The notes under the pieces: generated by a model
Told to the model about the DNA's origin: nothing
What the model saw: the letters and a program-made list of their open reading frames with translations, nothing else
The model's database searches: none
Shown: positions 35,019 through 43,426 of the stretch, one piece after another
Layout: each line of letters begins with the position of its first letter
Numbering within the stretch: position 1 is the first letter of the stretch
Assembly: GCA_022509105.1 (NCBI GenBank)
Contig: JAFLTV010000016.1
Coordinates: forward strand, 1 to 47,101
Origin: Muribaculaceae bacterium
GTDB lineage: Bacteria > Bacteroidota > Bacteroidia > Bacteroidales > Muribaculaceae
Length of the DNA stretch: 47,101 nucleotides
Reading direction: 5' to 3'
Translations under genes and position numbers: made by a program

Positions 35019-35055
35019 ACGAAGAGGCGGACTTCCTGTTAGTCCGCCTCTTCGT
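35019..35055. terminator. Strong hairpin at the end of hisS, probable terminator
   Basis: ACGAAGAGGCGGACT (35019-35033) pairs perfectly with AGTCCGCCTCTTCGT (35041-35055) around a 7-base loop. There is no immediate T run; TTAATTTT begins 8 bases later. It lies between convergent genes, so termination is likely though not of textbook form. Confidence 0.6.
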
Positions 35056-35176
35056 CACTAAGTTAATTTTCCTTATACCAATTTTCCAAGAAATCCGGAA
35101 AAGATAACCCTCACTGAATGGTAAAAAGTTCAAACATCTGGAAGTAAATTATTACAAAAATATAATAAAGTGATTT

Positions 35177-36184
35177 TTATTGTTTAAGGCTGGATTTAAG
35201 CTTCTTTTGTTCTCGTTCAAAATTTTCGAGGAAGTGAATTTCTACAGCTGAAAGCTGATATTTGGTTCTATTTTTAAATTTTTCATATTCTTCATCAGCT
35301 TTTATTTTAGCCATTTCTGCAGAAACAGTTCCGGCATGTTTAAGTAATTCAGAACCGGAGAGGGAAAGAAATTCGTCAAGCTTTTTAATCCAATCTTTCA
35401 TATACATTGGTATGTGACGTTCAGCCTGGAGTTCTGCGAAATCAAGATATAAGGTGACTATTCGATTTAATAAATTGAGTTCGGACTCCGATAAATAATT
35501 CTTAGCAATTTCAGCTTCCTGTTTTGTAGGCATCATACCACTCCATGTTGTAAGGCCCATGAAATCTTTTTCAGCATCCGCTCTATTATATATAACTTCG
35601 GCTGCTGTATGGCCATGAGCTGCAAAATGCATCTTGTTTTGTACTGTCTTAAAGAATTGTTGAGTTATTGAGGTTCGGGGATCGTAATCTATACTTAATG
35701 CGTATATTTCAAGGATTTTCCTATAAAATACTTTTTCAGAACTTCGAATATCTCTGATTCTGGCAAGAAGTTCATCGAAATAGTTTCCATGACCGGCATT
35801 TTTCAATAACTCATCATTAAGGGCAAAACCTTTAATCATGTATTCCTTCAAAACTTGAGTTGCCCAAATTCGGAATTGAACTCCCCGGTGAGAATTCACC
35901 CGATATCCGACACTTATAATCATGTCCAGATTGTAATAGGATACTTGATAGGTTTTACCATCCGAGGCAGTTGTTGCATTTTCTGCAACAACTGAATTTC
36001 GGTCTAATTCACCGGATTCTATGATTGCCTTAATATGGCGTGAAATTGTTGATTTATTTCTTTGAAACAAATCCGCCATCTGATCCAAAGTAAGCCATAC
36101 AGATTCATTAGCAAGTCTTACTTCAATCTTAGATTCACCATTCTGAGTTTGATATAATACTATTTCACCTCTATCCATATTCAT
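35177..36184 (-). CDS. RhuM family protein
   Basis: A 335-residue protein of the virulence RhuM family. The N-terminal winged-helix-like part reads SVWLTLDQMADLFQRNKSTISRHIKAI (about 29-55). The family core SYYNLDMIISVGYRVNSHRGVQFRIWATQVLKEYMIKGFALND follows. The C-terminal half is helical (HFAAHGHTAAEVIYNRADAEKDFMGLT). RhuM genes were named from a Salmonella island and are often found beside restriction-modification genes, as here. The biochemical role is not established. It starts 102 bp after the res stop on the same strand, a larger gap than anywhere else in the operon, so it may be separately expressed. The sequence is intact with no frameshift. Confidence 0.85.
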   Translation of the reverse strand: MNMDRGEIVLYQTQNGESKIEVRLANESVWLTLDQMADLFQRNKSTISRHIKAIIESGELDRNSVVAENATTASDGKTYQVSYYNLDMIISVGYRVNSHRGVQFRIWATQVLKEYMIKGFALNDELLKNAGHGNYFDELLARIRDIRSSEKVFYRKILEIYALSIDYDPRTSITQQFFKTVQNKMHFAAHGHTAAEVIYNRADAEKDFMGLTTWSGMMPTKQEAEIAKNYLSESELNLLNRIVTLYLDFAELQAERHIPMYMKDWIKKLDEFLSLSGSELLKHAGTVSAEMAKIKADEEYEKFKNRTKYQLSAVEIHFLENFEREQKKLKSSLKQ

Positions 36185-36286
36185 CCCTTCTTGAATTCAA
36201 ATCGATTGGATCCCACCTTTCTCTGCTTTAGCAGATCCTCAATATTTATCGGTAAAGCCATAAATACAATCTTGAGAACTAAAATT

Positions 36287-38989
36287 TTAAAATAATAGAG
36301 ACTGAGCAAGAAGGTAATAAAAAGAATAAGCTCTGTCAACAAGGCTATGGGGAATCATTACATATTTCCATGGCTTTCCACCATTAGCAAGGGTATATTC
36401 GGAAGCACGCCTGCAAAATTCTTTGGCTGACTCTGCCTTTGCCAATACATCAGCATCCCTAGTATCTTTTTCAGCTTTGGTTTCACACATATAAATGGTG
36501 TCTGCTGTTTCAACTATGAAATCAGGCTCATATCTTTTTGATCCGTTATCCCAATAAATATTGAATTGATTGGGAACAGGACGAAGCCATTTAAGAACCT
36601 CATTACTGTTTTCGAGTACGAAAGCGAAATCAAGTTCTGTGGAACTATCAAATTTGTATTTCGTATAATAGGATTTGTTGAATCCTACAAAAACATATTT
36701 TGGTATAACTGACTTGGGAGATGGTGCCGGTTCATGGAAATCTCTATGCCCCCAATTATTCTCTATTATTGGTTGATCAAGTATTTTTGAAAATGGCAAA
36801 ACCTTATTAATCTTGAATTCACCCGGAATAATTGCATAATGCTCTTTCATCTGCTTATAGATGTTTTCCGCGATACTTTTCCGGAACGGATGGATTCTTT
36901 CATTTAAATCATCATCAGTCTTAATATCATTTTGAATTTTAAGAGCCTCAATTGCCTGACCAATTAATTTGTATAGCAAGTCCGATATTTCATCATAATC
37001 AATATCATCATAGTCAATAAGCATCAGAAGAAGCTGCTCTTTTGCCGGACGTTTTGAACTTCCGTATTTCCCCTCTATGATTTCAAAATCTGTTGTGTCA
37101 TGCAATCCTTGCCGTATAATTTCCCGTCTCAGATCTGCCAATTGGTAACCTTTAGAAGTATCGAGATCAAAATCATTAAAAATGGCTGTTGCCGGTTGTT
37201 GTTCAACCACCAAACGAGGAATCTCAATTACATTATTCTTATAATCTTCCAGTACAGTATTAATTACTTCCTCAATATGCTTTATTTGTATTTCAGCTTC
37301 TTCTTCGGCAAAGAGATTGTCTTTAACACTCTCTCTTATTATTGTTTCAGCCTTTTCTTTAATCTTTTGTTTTCCTTCTTCCGTTTGAATCTCTCCGTAT
37401 GGAACAAAATCTTCAGATACCATAGAGAAAATAGAATCTTCTACAGCCTTGGCTGCTTGTGTTGTATAAAGCTTGGCTTTTTCGTCCAATTCTCCTTGGA
37501 TTTTCTCCATCCGTTGTATGACCTTTTCTTCCGTTGAAGTCGGAGTTATTTCAACTTTTCCACCCCGGTCTCTTTCATCAGGATCATCAAGTTCAATAAA
37601 TGAAACTCTATGCAAAACTGAATTCTTGTCCTGTGCAGCTTCAATCACGCGTTGATAATTGTCATGGGCGATTACAGTTAAAGAATCAACATCTTTATTC
37701 CCGGTACGTTTCCCACCGTATGGCAATCTTAAGCCACGACCGATAGTTTGTTCTATGAGAATAGCAGCATTTGATGCCCTTAATGGAATAATAGTATAGA
37801 GGTTATTCACGTCCCAACCCTCTTTAAGCATATTGACATGAACCACTATCTCGATTTCATTGTCAGGAGATTCCAAAGCTATAAATTGTCTCTCTATATC
37901 TTCATCTTTCTTGGAACTGCTGTCAATTCTTAATACTTTTCCTTTGTAGGCGCCGTGATAAATCCTGTCGCTTAGCAATAATGCTTCTATTTCCTGTGCA
38001 TGTTTGATATCTCGGCATGCTACAAGTATAAATGGTTTTACAACCGGAAGATTATTTTGCTTGGCATATAATTCAATTGCAAGTTTTGTCCTTTCATGAA
38101 CTGTGATGCCATCTTCCAGTTTTACAATTTCAATTTCCTCCGGCTTATAATTTTCTTTATTAAAATTACGTGATTTAGCTACATAAGGAGCTTTTACATA
38201 TTTGCCATCATCAAGGGCTTCTGCCAAATTATATTCAAAGACAATATTTTTGAATGTCTTCCCTTTTTCATCAAATGGAGTGGCGGTCATTTCAAAACCT
38301 AAAACAGGTCTCAATTCATTTATGGCTTTTTTAGAAGCATCCGCATGATAACGGTGGGCCTCATCCATTAAGATGACAAGGTCAGGCAAGCCTGCAAGAT
38401 AATCAAAATATGATTGTCCTAAATATTCTGAAAGTCTTCTCATTCTGGGCAGTCCCTTAGTGCCTTCCTTGCTGTCTTTATTGAATTTCGAGATATTGAA
38501 AATATTTATTTCCACTTCTGAAAAAAGCGACCCGGTTCTTTCATTATAGGTTTCTCCGGTAACTATTCTTGGAGGAGCCGAAACAAATTCACTTATCCCT
38601 TTGAAAACATACTTAGAATAGGAAGTGTCGCTGAAATCCCTTATCAATTTTTCATACAAAGTGAGATTCGGGGCAAGTATGAAGAAATGCTTGATTCCTT
38701 TTTTCAAATAAAGATAGGCAATTATGGCACCCATCAACCGTGTTTTCCCGATACCGGTAGCTATAGAAAAGGCTAATGATGGAAAATCCCGGTCAAAACT
38801 TTTTAAAGAGGGAACAATTTGCTTTACCTTAGCTAAATTAGCCTCAATAAACATTTCAAGCATGTCCGGATCTGTCGGTGGCTTTTGCAAAGAAAGTTTA
38901 TCTACAATCTTTGAAGTAAGTTCCAATGCTTCGGTAAGGGGTTTGCGAAGGGATAATCTCTGGCGTATATAATTGACAGTCGAGTTCAT
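36287..38989 (-). CDS. Type III restriction endonuclease subunit Res-like helicase-nuclease
   Basis: A 900-residue SF2 protein. Walker A is ATGIGKT (77-83), motif II DEAH (209-212) and motif III TATPF (235-239). The second lobe has NMLKEGWDVNNLYTIIPLRASNAAILIEQTIGRGLRLPYG, highly typical of type III Res. The nuclease domain at the end has Asp823, Glu836 and Lys838 (PDF...CETK), a complete PD-(D/E)XK site. It would translocate on or switch along DNA between Mod-recognised sites and cut. Its start overlaps the HNH gene stop by 4 bases (ATGA), so it is translationally coupled to the nuclease gene rather than directly to mod. Confidence 0.92.
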   Translation of the reverse strand: MNSTVNYIRQRLSLRKPLTEALELTSKIVDKLSLQKPPTDPDMLEMFIEANLAKVKQIVPSLKSFDRDFPSLAFSIATGIGKTRLMGAIIAYLYLKKGIKHFFILAPNLTLYEKLIRDFSDTSYSKYVFKGISEFVSAPPRIVTGETYNERTGSLFSEVEINIFNISKFNKDSKEGTKGLPRMRRLSEYLGQSYFDYLAGLPDLVILMDEAHRYHADASKKAINELRPVLGFEMTATPFDEKGKTFKNIVFEYNLAEALDDGKYVKAPYVAKSRNFNKENYKPEEIEIVKLEDGITVHERTKLAIELYAKQNNLPVVKPFILVACRDIKHAQEIEALLLSDRIYHGAYKGKVLRIDSSSKKDEDIERQFIALESPDNEIEIVVHVNMLKEGWDVNNLYTIIPLRASNAAILIEQTIGRGLRLPYGGKRTGNKDVDSLTVIAHDNYQRVIEAAQDKNSVLHRVSFIELDDPDERDRGGKVEITPTSTEEKVIQRMEKIQGELDEKAKLYTTQAAKAVEDSIFSMVSEDFVPYGEIQTEEGKQKIKEKAETIIRESVKDNLFAEEEAEIQIKHIEEVINTVLEDYKNNVIEIPRLVVEQQPATAIFNDFDLDTSKGYQLADLRREIIRQGLHDTTDFEIIEGKYGSSKRPAKEQLLLMLIDYDDIDYDEISDLLYKLIGQAIEALKIQNDIKTDDDLNERIHPFRKSIAENIYKQMKEHYAIIPGEFKINKVLPFSKILDQPIIENNWGHRDFHEPAPSPKSVIPKYVFVGFNKSYYTKYKFDSSTELDFAFVLENSNEVLKWLRPVPNQFNIYWDNGSKRYEPDFIVETADTIYMCETKAEKDTRDADVLAKAESAKEFCRRASEYTLANGGKPWKYVMIPHSLVDRAYSFYYLLAQSLLF

Positions 38990-39633
38990 GCTGTTTTATT
39001 CCAAATAATATATTCTCCAAATTCTTTTAACAAGTCTTCATTAGATTTAATCATCCAGTATTTAAAACCAAGCATTTCTTTATTAATTTGCAAAGCTTCT
39101 ATAATGAGGTTTTTAGTAGTTATAGATGGGCTTTTCTGAAAATCGCGAATGAGCTGTGAGAAATCGTTGACTATACTGACTATATAATCAAAAAATTTCT
39201 TCTCTTTTATCTTTCTGATTTTATCTTTACCATTAAATATTTTATTTAACAGATCTATCGTATTTGTATGTTGGGAAGAAGGATCCGATAACGCCTCAAA
39301 TTTGGCTTGTTTATTATCAAAATCTATTATTTGCCTTATTTCTTCCTCTATGTTGATTGTTACGGGATATAATGTATCATCATAATTTTTAGACTTTTTC
39401 CCATTACAATACCGACATACCAAGAATAAATTATTCCAATTTTGTATTAAATGAGGATAATTATCTTTGCTTTTATGATGTTCTATTTCAAAATCGGTCA
39501 CAAGATAACGTTCGCATAAATAACATTTATCATGCTGGTCGGAGAGCAATTGAATTTTGACGTCTTCCCCATCATAGGCTTTTGTAATCAACAAGGAAGA
39601 AGGAGTAACATTATGTTTATAAACTCTAATCAT
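38986..39633 (-). CDS. HNH endonuclease, PtuB-like
   Basis: A 215-residue protein with a zinc-stabilised HNH domain at about 35-80: Cys37-x2-Cys40, then Glu51-His52-His53, Asn68 and Cys73-x2-Cys76 (CYLCERYL, FEIEHHKSKD, NWNNLFLVCRYCN). This layout matches the PtuB nuclease of Septu and of retron Ec78-type systems. The C-terminal 130 residues are helical and lack known motifs. It lies 9 bp after the AAA ATPase gene, its expected PtuA-like partner, and overlaps res by 4 bases. The pairing with an ATPase is seen in the sequence; a Septu-like mode of action is inferred. Confidence 0.85.
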   Translation of the reverse strand: MIRVYKHNVTPSSLLITKAYDGEDVKIQLLSDQHDKCYLCERYLVTDFEIEHHKSKDNYPHLIQNWNNLFLVCRYCNGKKSKNYDDTLYPVTINIEEEIRQIIDFDNKQAKFEALSDPSSQHTNTIDLLNKIFNGKDKIRKIKEKKFFDYIVSIVNDFSQLIRDFQKSPSITTKNLIIEALQINKEMLGFKYWMIKSNEDLLKEFGEYIIWNKTA

Positions 39634-39642
39634 ACCTTCCCG

Positions 39643-40863
39643 TTATTTTGCATAATTTATCATCAATTGATTGAACTTGCCTTTTATCATAGGAAGAACT
39701 GGCTCCGGAATTGCTTCGAAGTCAGAAATAAGATTTTCCATATGCTTTATCTCCAATTCTGTCTTTTCTTCTTTACCTAAAAGATTTTCAAGTTCTTTGA
39801 GTCTCATTTCCACATAACTAGAATCAGACTTTACATTGAAGTATCCCTCAGCTAAAGATTCATAGGAATATTCTGTTAACTCATCCACTACTTTTTGGTG
39901 CTCCAAATCGTAAGCAACCGCATTTTCTTGAGAACTCAAAACAAATGGAGAATGAGTAGTGACAATAAACTGGATATTAGGGAAAAGGCTTGTCAACAAA
40001 GGTAAAATTGATTTTTGTAATTGAAGATGGAGATGGGTTTCTACTTCATCAATCAGAACTATCCCCGGTTTATTGAATTTCGAGGAAATGGAACCTTTAG
40101 GTTGCATCTTCAATATCAGATCAGCAACAATCTCTAAAACTGCCCTGAATCCATCAGATAATTCTGTGAATTTAAAAGACTTTCCTTCAGTAATTATTGA
40201 AAATGTATAATCTTGATAATGGAAATCCAGTTCTAAAGTTTCATCATCAAAAATTCTACGTAATACATTTTTGAAATTTTCAAACCATTGTTTGAAAACA
40301 TCAGCTTCTTTTATTTTTTCATCATTTCTTGCAAGAGCCTCTTGAATCTTAAGATCAGATAGAAATTTTAATAATTCTGAAATCAAGGAATCCTTTATCT
40401 TTCCTTTTTGACTTAAATTTGGTTTAGTAGGGTTCTTGGGTTCCGTTATTTCATTTTTTCTTGCGGCTTCGTAAAAAGCTAAAATAAAATCACCAGAATT
40501 ATATTTTTTGATCAATTCACTGATATTAAAGAATTCTAGGTCTATTTTGCCTTTTAATTCATTAAGTTTATTTTCACGTTTTATCAAACTTCCTTCCCAT
40601 TTTACTTTTTCTATATCATTTTTTGCCTCGGTAAACCATCTTTGTCTCTGGGCTACTTCTTTTTCAAGACTCATAAAACTAAAGTTAGTGTCAGTCTTGA
40701 TTTTATCAAGATAATTTGAAATAGCATTTAATAACACGGTCTTTCCGCTACCGTTTTTACCTGTTATTATGATATGGGGATTTTTTTCATCTGTAATGGA
40801 GATGTTCAATCCATGTAAATGAAACAAATCCTTGATGTGGATGTTTTTAATGTATGGTTTCAT
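39643..40863 (-). CDS. AAA/ABC-type ATPase, PtuA-like
   Basis: A 406-residue ATPase of the AAA_15/AAA_21 (OLD/RecF/SMC-like) group. Walker A is GKNGSGKT (35-42), the signature LSDGFRAVLE (235-244), Walker B GIVLIDEVE (267-275) and the His switch TTHSPF (302-307). A charged helical insertion (about 60-200) separates the two halves and is shorter than a full SMC coiled coil. In Septu, PtuA forms a complex with the nuclease PtuB and releases it upon infection. The HNH gene directly downstream suggests the same pairing. No TOPRIM nuclease is fused, so this is not a full OLD nuclease. It starts 12 bp after the mod stop. Confidence 0.85.
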   Translation of the reverse strand: MKPYIKNIHIKDLFHLHGLNISITDEKNPHIIITGKNGSGKTVLLNAISNYLDKIKTDTNFSFMSLEKEVAQRQRWFTEAKNDIEKVKWEGSLIKRENKLNELKGKIDLEFFNISELIKKYNSGDFILAFYEAARKNEITEPKNPTKPNLSQKGKIKDSLISELLKFLSDLKIQEALARNDEKIKEADVFKQWFENFKNVLRRIFDDETLELDFHYQDYTFSIITEGKSFKFTELSDGFRAVLEIVADLILKMQPKGSISSKFNKPGIVLIDEVETHLHLQLQKSILPLLTSLFPNIQFIVTTHSPFVLSSQENAVAYDLEHQKVVDELTEYSYESLAEGYFNVKSDSSYVEMRLKELENLLGKEEKTELEIKHMENLISDFEAIPEPVLPMIKGKFNQLMINYAK

Positions 40864-40875
40864 AATTAAATGTTT

Positions 40876-42654
40876 TTATTCATCAAATAAGGTTGGGTTG
40901 TTTTCTTCCGTAAATTCACCGTCAGGGTCGAAGTCTTCCCGTTCTTCGTCTTCGATGTCAGGAACTGACACGATATTAAGCGAGTAGTCGTCTCGGTCAA
41001 ATTCGCAGGTGTCGAGAAGCACTTTAGGGATTTTCTTTATTGTGATATTAGGATATTTATTGCGACATTCCGGCTGAAATTTTGAGCAACAAATAAGAAG
41101 TGAATCATCCTCATCCATCTGTTCATGAATTGTACCAAGCATTTCAGCTGTAACAAGTTGAGTAGTGGTGAAAATATAATCATGTTCTGAACTGTGTCCT
41201 TGTTCCCAATAAATATCCTTATCAGGAGAGTACGTAAACCCTTGATGTTTTGCCATTGCTGCGGCAAGCATATCGGCATTATATTCTTTATTGATGATAA
41301 GGTTGCCATATTTATCGTGATTAAGCAGGCTCGGAGCAAGTTCATAAAACTTAAAGCCACCACCGCCTTTCCAATTTTGGGATTTTGAAATACCAGATTG
41401 ATCATTCCCAGCCACGACTTTGCTAAGTCGATGTACACAATGTGAATATGCATGATTCCCCAACTCAATACCTATCCATCTACGACCCATTTTATGGGCA
41501 ACAGCTGCTGTAGTTCCTGAGCCAAGAAAACTATCAAGAACAATATCTTCAGAAGAAGATGTCGCAAGTTCGATACATCTTTTTAATAACTTTTCCGGCT
41601 TCTTACCTTTTTTGAAAGTAACGTCTCCTTCTTTAGCAATACCTTCCCAAGCTATATCAGTCCATATATCAGTCAGAAGTTTTGTTGCTTGGGGAGTACC
41701 ATCAATTATATGTATATTCTTTGAATAAAAAGCAATTTGTTGTCCATTTATAATAAAAATATCATCATATTCAGACCGTTCAAGCTTAAAAATTTTATCT
41801 TGGTTTATTAAAGAAAGTTTTTTTAATTCTATTACTTGTTGTCCTGCTCCGGAATCACTAATAGCTGTATAACGACATATTCTGTCTGCATTTTCAATTA
41901 TAAATTTGTTATATGACTTTAATATTGCTTCTGGGTTGTCAGAACGAACTTTACCAAATTTTGAAAAAGCTTCTAAGAGAGGTATGAATTCCCAATTTTC
42001 ATAACCCTTTTCATAGTTTAGAATAAACTTATTATATGCATAATCGGGGTTTCTAACCGTTCTAACTCGATTTTCGACCAATTTACTTCTATTTTTAGCA
42101 TAAAAAAGAATATGTTCAGAAGCAACAAACATACCAGGATTAACTGTACTAAATGCAGAAGGAGAACGTGCATCAATGGTGACACGATTCATAAAGTTAT
42201 TCCTTCCAAAAATTTCATCTAAAATAACTTTGCAATAATCCGATTCATTGTCATCCAAATGGACAAATAATGCACCGTCTTCTCTCAAAAGTCTATGTAA
42301 AATTTGGAAACGGCTATACATCATGTTAAGCCACGTTGAATGTTCTATACCATCATCATATCCAATTTCCTTACCATCTGCGTCTATACGTGAACCAGTA
42401 TTGAAGGGAGGATCAATATAAATACACTTGACTGATCCTGTGAAGTTTTCTTCGAGCGCACGGAGAGCCAAAAGGTTATCACCGTGAATAAGCATATTGC
42501 CAGGCCACTGCTTTCCATTGGGAAGAGTGCCGGTTTCCACTTCTCCAAAGCTATATTCCGGGGTGTCGATAAGTAAACGAGGCTCAAGAGCCGCAGGTTC
42601 TTCCTCCTTACCTATCCAAGTCAATTCTAATTTATTTATCTTGTTCTGTGCCAT
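40876..42654 (-). CDS. Type III DNA methyltransferase Mod (beta class, adenine-specific)
   Basis: A 592-residue site-specific methyltransferase. The catalytic motif IV is DPPF (81-84) and precedes the SAM motif DSFLGSGTT (374-382), the beta-class order of type III Mod proteins. The stretch between them (about 155-350) is the target recognition domain and is distinctly more A/T rich than the flanking parts. The C-terminal region ends in an acidic tail. DPPF in place of DPPY is tolerated in this class. It would methylate one strand of an unknown recognition site and guide Res. Its start lies inside the membrane protein gene (23-base overlap). Confidence 0.92.
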   Translation of the reverse strand: MAQNKINKLELTWIGKEEEPAALEPRLLIDTPEYSFGEVETGTLPNGKQWPGNMLIHGDNLLALRALEENFTGSVKCIYIDPPFNTGSRIDADGKEIGYDDGIEHSTWLNMMYSRFQILHRLLREDGALFVHLDDNESDYCKVILDEIFGRNNFMNRVTIDARSPSAFSTVNPGMFVASEHILFYAKNRSKLVENRVRTVRNPDYAYNKFILNYEKGYENWEFIPLLEAFSKFGKVRSDNPEAILKSYNKFIIENADRICRYTAISDSGAGQQVIELKKLSLINQDKIFKLERSEYDDIFIINGQQIAFYSKNIHIIDGTPQATKLLTDIWTDIAWEGIAKEGDVTFKKGKKPEKLLKRCIELATSSSEDIVLDSFLGSGTTAAVAHKMGRRWIGIELGNHAYSHCVHRLSKVVAGNDQSGISKSQNWKGGGGFKFYELAPSLLNHDKYGNLIINKEYNADMLAAAMAKHQGFTYSPDKDIYWEQGHSSEHDYIFTTTQLVTAEMLGTIHEQMDEDDSLLICCSKFQPECRNKYPNITIKKIPKVLLDTCEFDRDDYSLNIVSVPDIEDEEREDFDPDGEFTEENNPTLFDE

Positions 42655-43426
42655 ATTTTAAGCTCTCCAAATATATATTATCTAAGTCAAAGGTCTCACC
42701 AATGCATTCTATAAATTTGGTAATATTAGAAATTTCTTCATCTTTTATATATAGGCCAAGTAATTCGCCGATTAACAAAATAATGAAAAGATCCAAATTA
42801 TTAAAATGAATATCAATGTATTGAGATATATTAGGAATCTCCTTTGTGAATTTATGTTTTAATACAAATCCTTTAAAAATTTCTTTTTCTTTAAAGTATT
42901 TAAAACTATGTATAAATGCAAAGGCATCTTTAAGGAATTCCTTTTGAAATTTATAACATTTGAGTTCAAGTGTTAATAATTGTAAGGCATTTTTTGATTT
43001 TTTATCGAAATTTAAAATAAAATCTATATGAACCTTTTCAACTTCATTGTTTTGTTCTTTTATGCAATTTTCTAAATCTCTTATATCCAATGCATACAGT
43101 ATTCTCTCAGATATTAATTTTAAATTATAAAAATGAATACATCTTAAACAAATTTTACGAAAGTTTAAAAGAGCCTCTTTTTTTATTAATTCTTTGCGAG
43201 AAGTCCTATTTTCCCTTATGGAGTAATAACAAACACATGACGGTACAATTATTGCGATTATAATTCCTAGATAAGAAGCCCAAAATCTTAGCCAATCAGT
43301 AGAATTTCCAATAATTGGAAGATTACAAGGAATTAATAATATGAAATTTAGTAGAATTGGGATAATTATTATACCACTTATAATAATTGTAATAACCATC
43401 CAATATTTTTTAAGCCAGTCTATCAT
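42632..43426 (-). CDS. Two-TM membrane protein of unknown function, embedded in the defence operon
   Basis: A 264-residue protein with two hydrophobic segments near the N-terminus: about residues 8-31 (WMVITIIISGIIIIPILLNF) and 48-69 (ASYLGIIIAIIVPSCVCYY). A long, mostly helical, lysine-rich cytoplasmic region follows. I choose the ATG at 43426, which overlaps the helicase stop as ATGA; a longer TTG start at 43438 is possible. The gene overlaps mod by 23 bases at the other end, so it is translationally knitted into the operon. Base composition is extreme: in 42961-43020 only 12 of 60 bases are G or C. I recognise no family. A membrane-located effector or sensor is a guess. Confidence 0.75.
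   Translation of the reverse strand: MIDWLKKYWMVITIIISGIIIIPILLNFILLIPCNLPIIGNSTDWLRFWASYLGIIIAIIVPSCVCYYSIRENRTSRKELIKKEALLNFRKICLRCIHFYNLKLISERILYALDIRDLENCIKEQNNEVEKVHIDFILNFDKKSKNALQLLTLELKCYKFQKEFLKDAFAFIHSFKYFKEKEIFKGFVLKHKFTKEIPNISQYIDIHFNNLDLFIILLIGELLGLYIKDEEISNITKFIECIGETFDLDNIYLESLKYGTEQDK

Larger units (their letters stand above)
34869..35176. other. Convergent intergenic region with three structured elements
   Basis: These 308 bp between hisS and the RhuM gene contain no gene. They hold a 7-bp palindrome (34926-34942), a long imperfect hairpin (34953-34996) and a perfect 15-bp hairpin (35019-35055). The last 120 bp before RhuM are A/T rich and featureless. Confidence 0.7.

Noticed and set aside
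40876-42654. Phase-variable repeat tract in mod
   Set aside because: Many type III mod genes carry simple sequence repeats; I found no tract of repeated 2-6-base units in or just before this gene.
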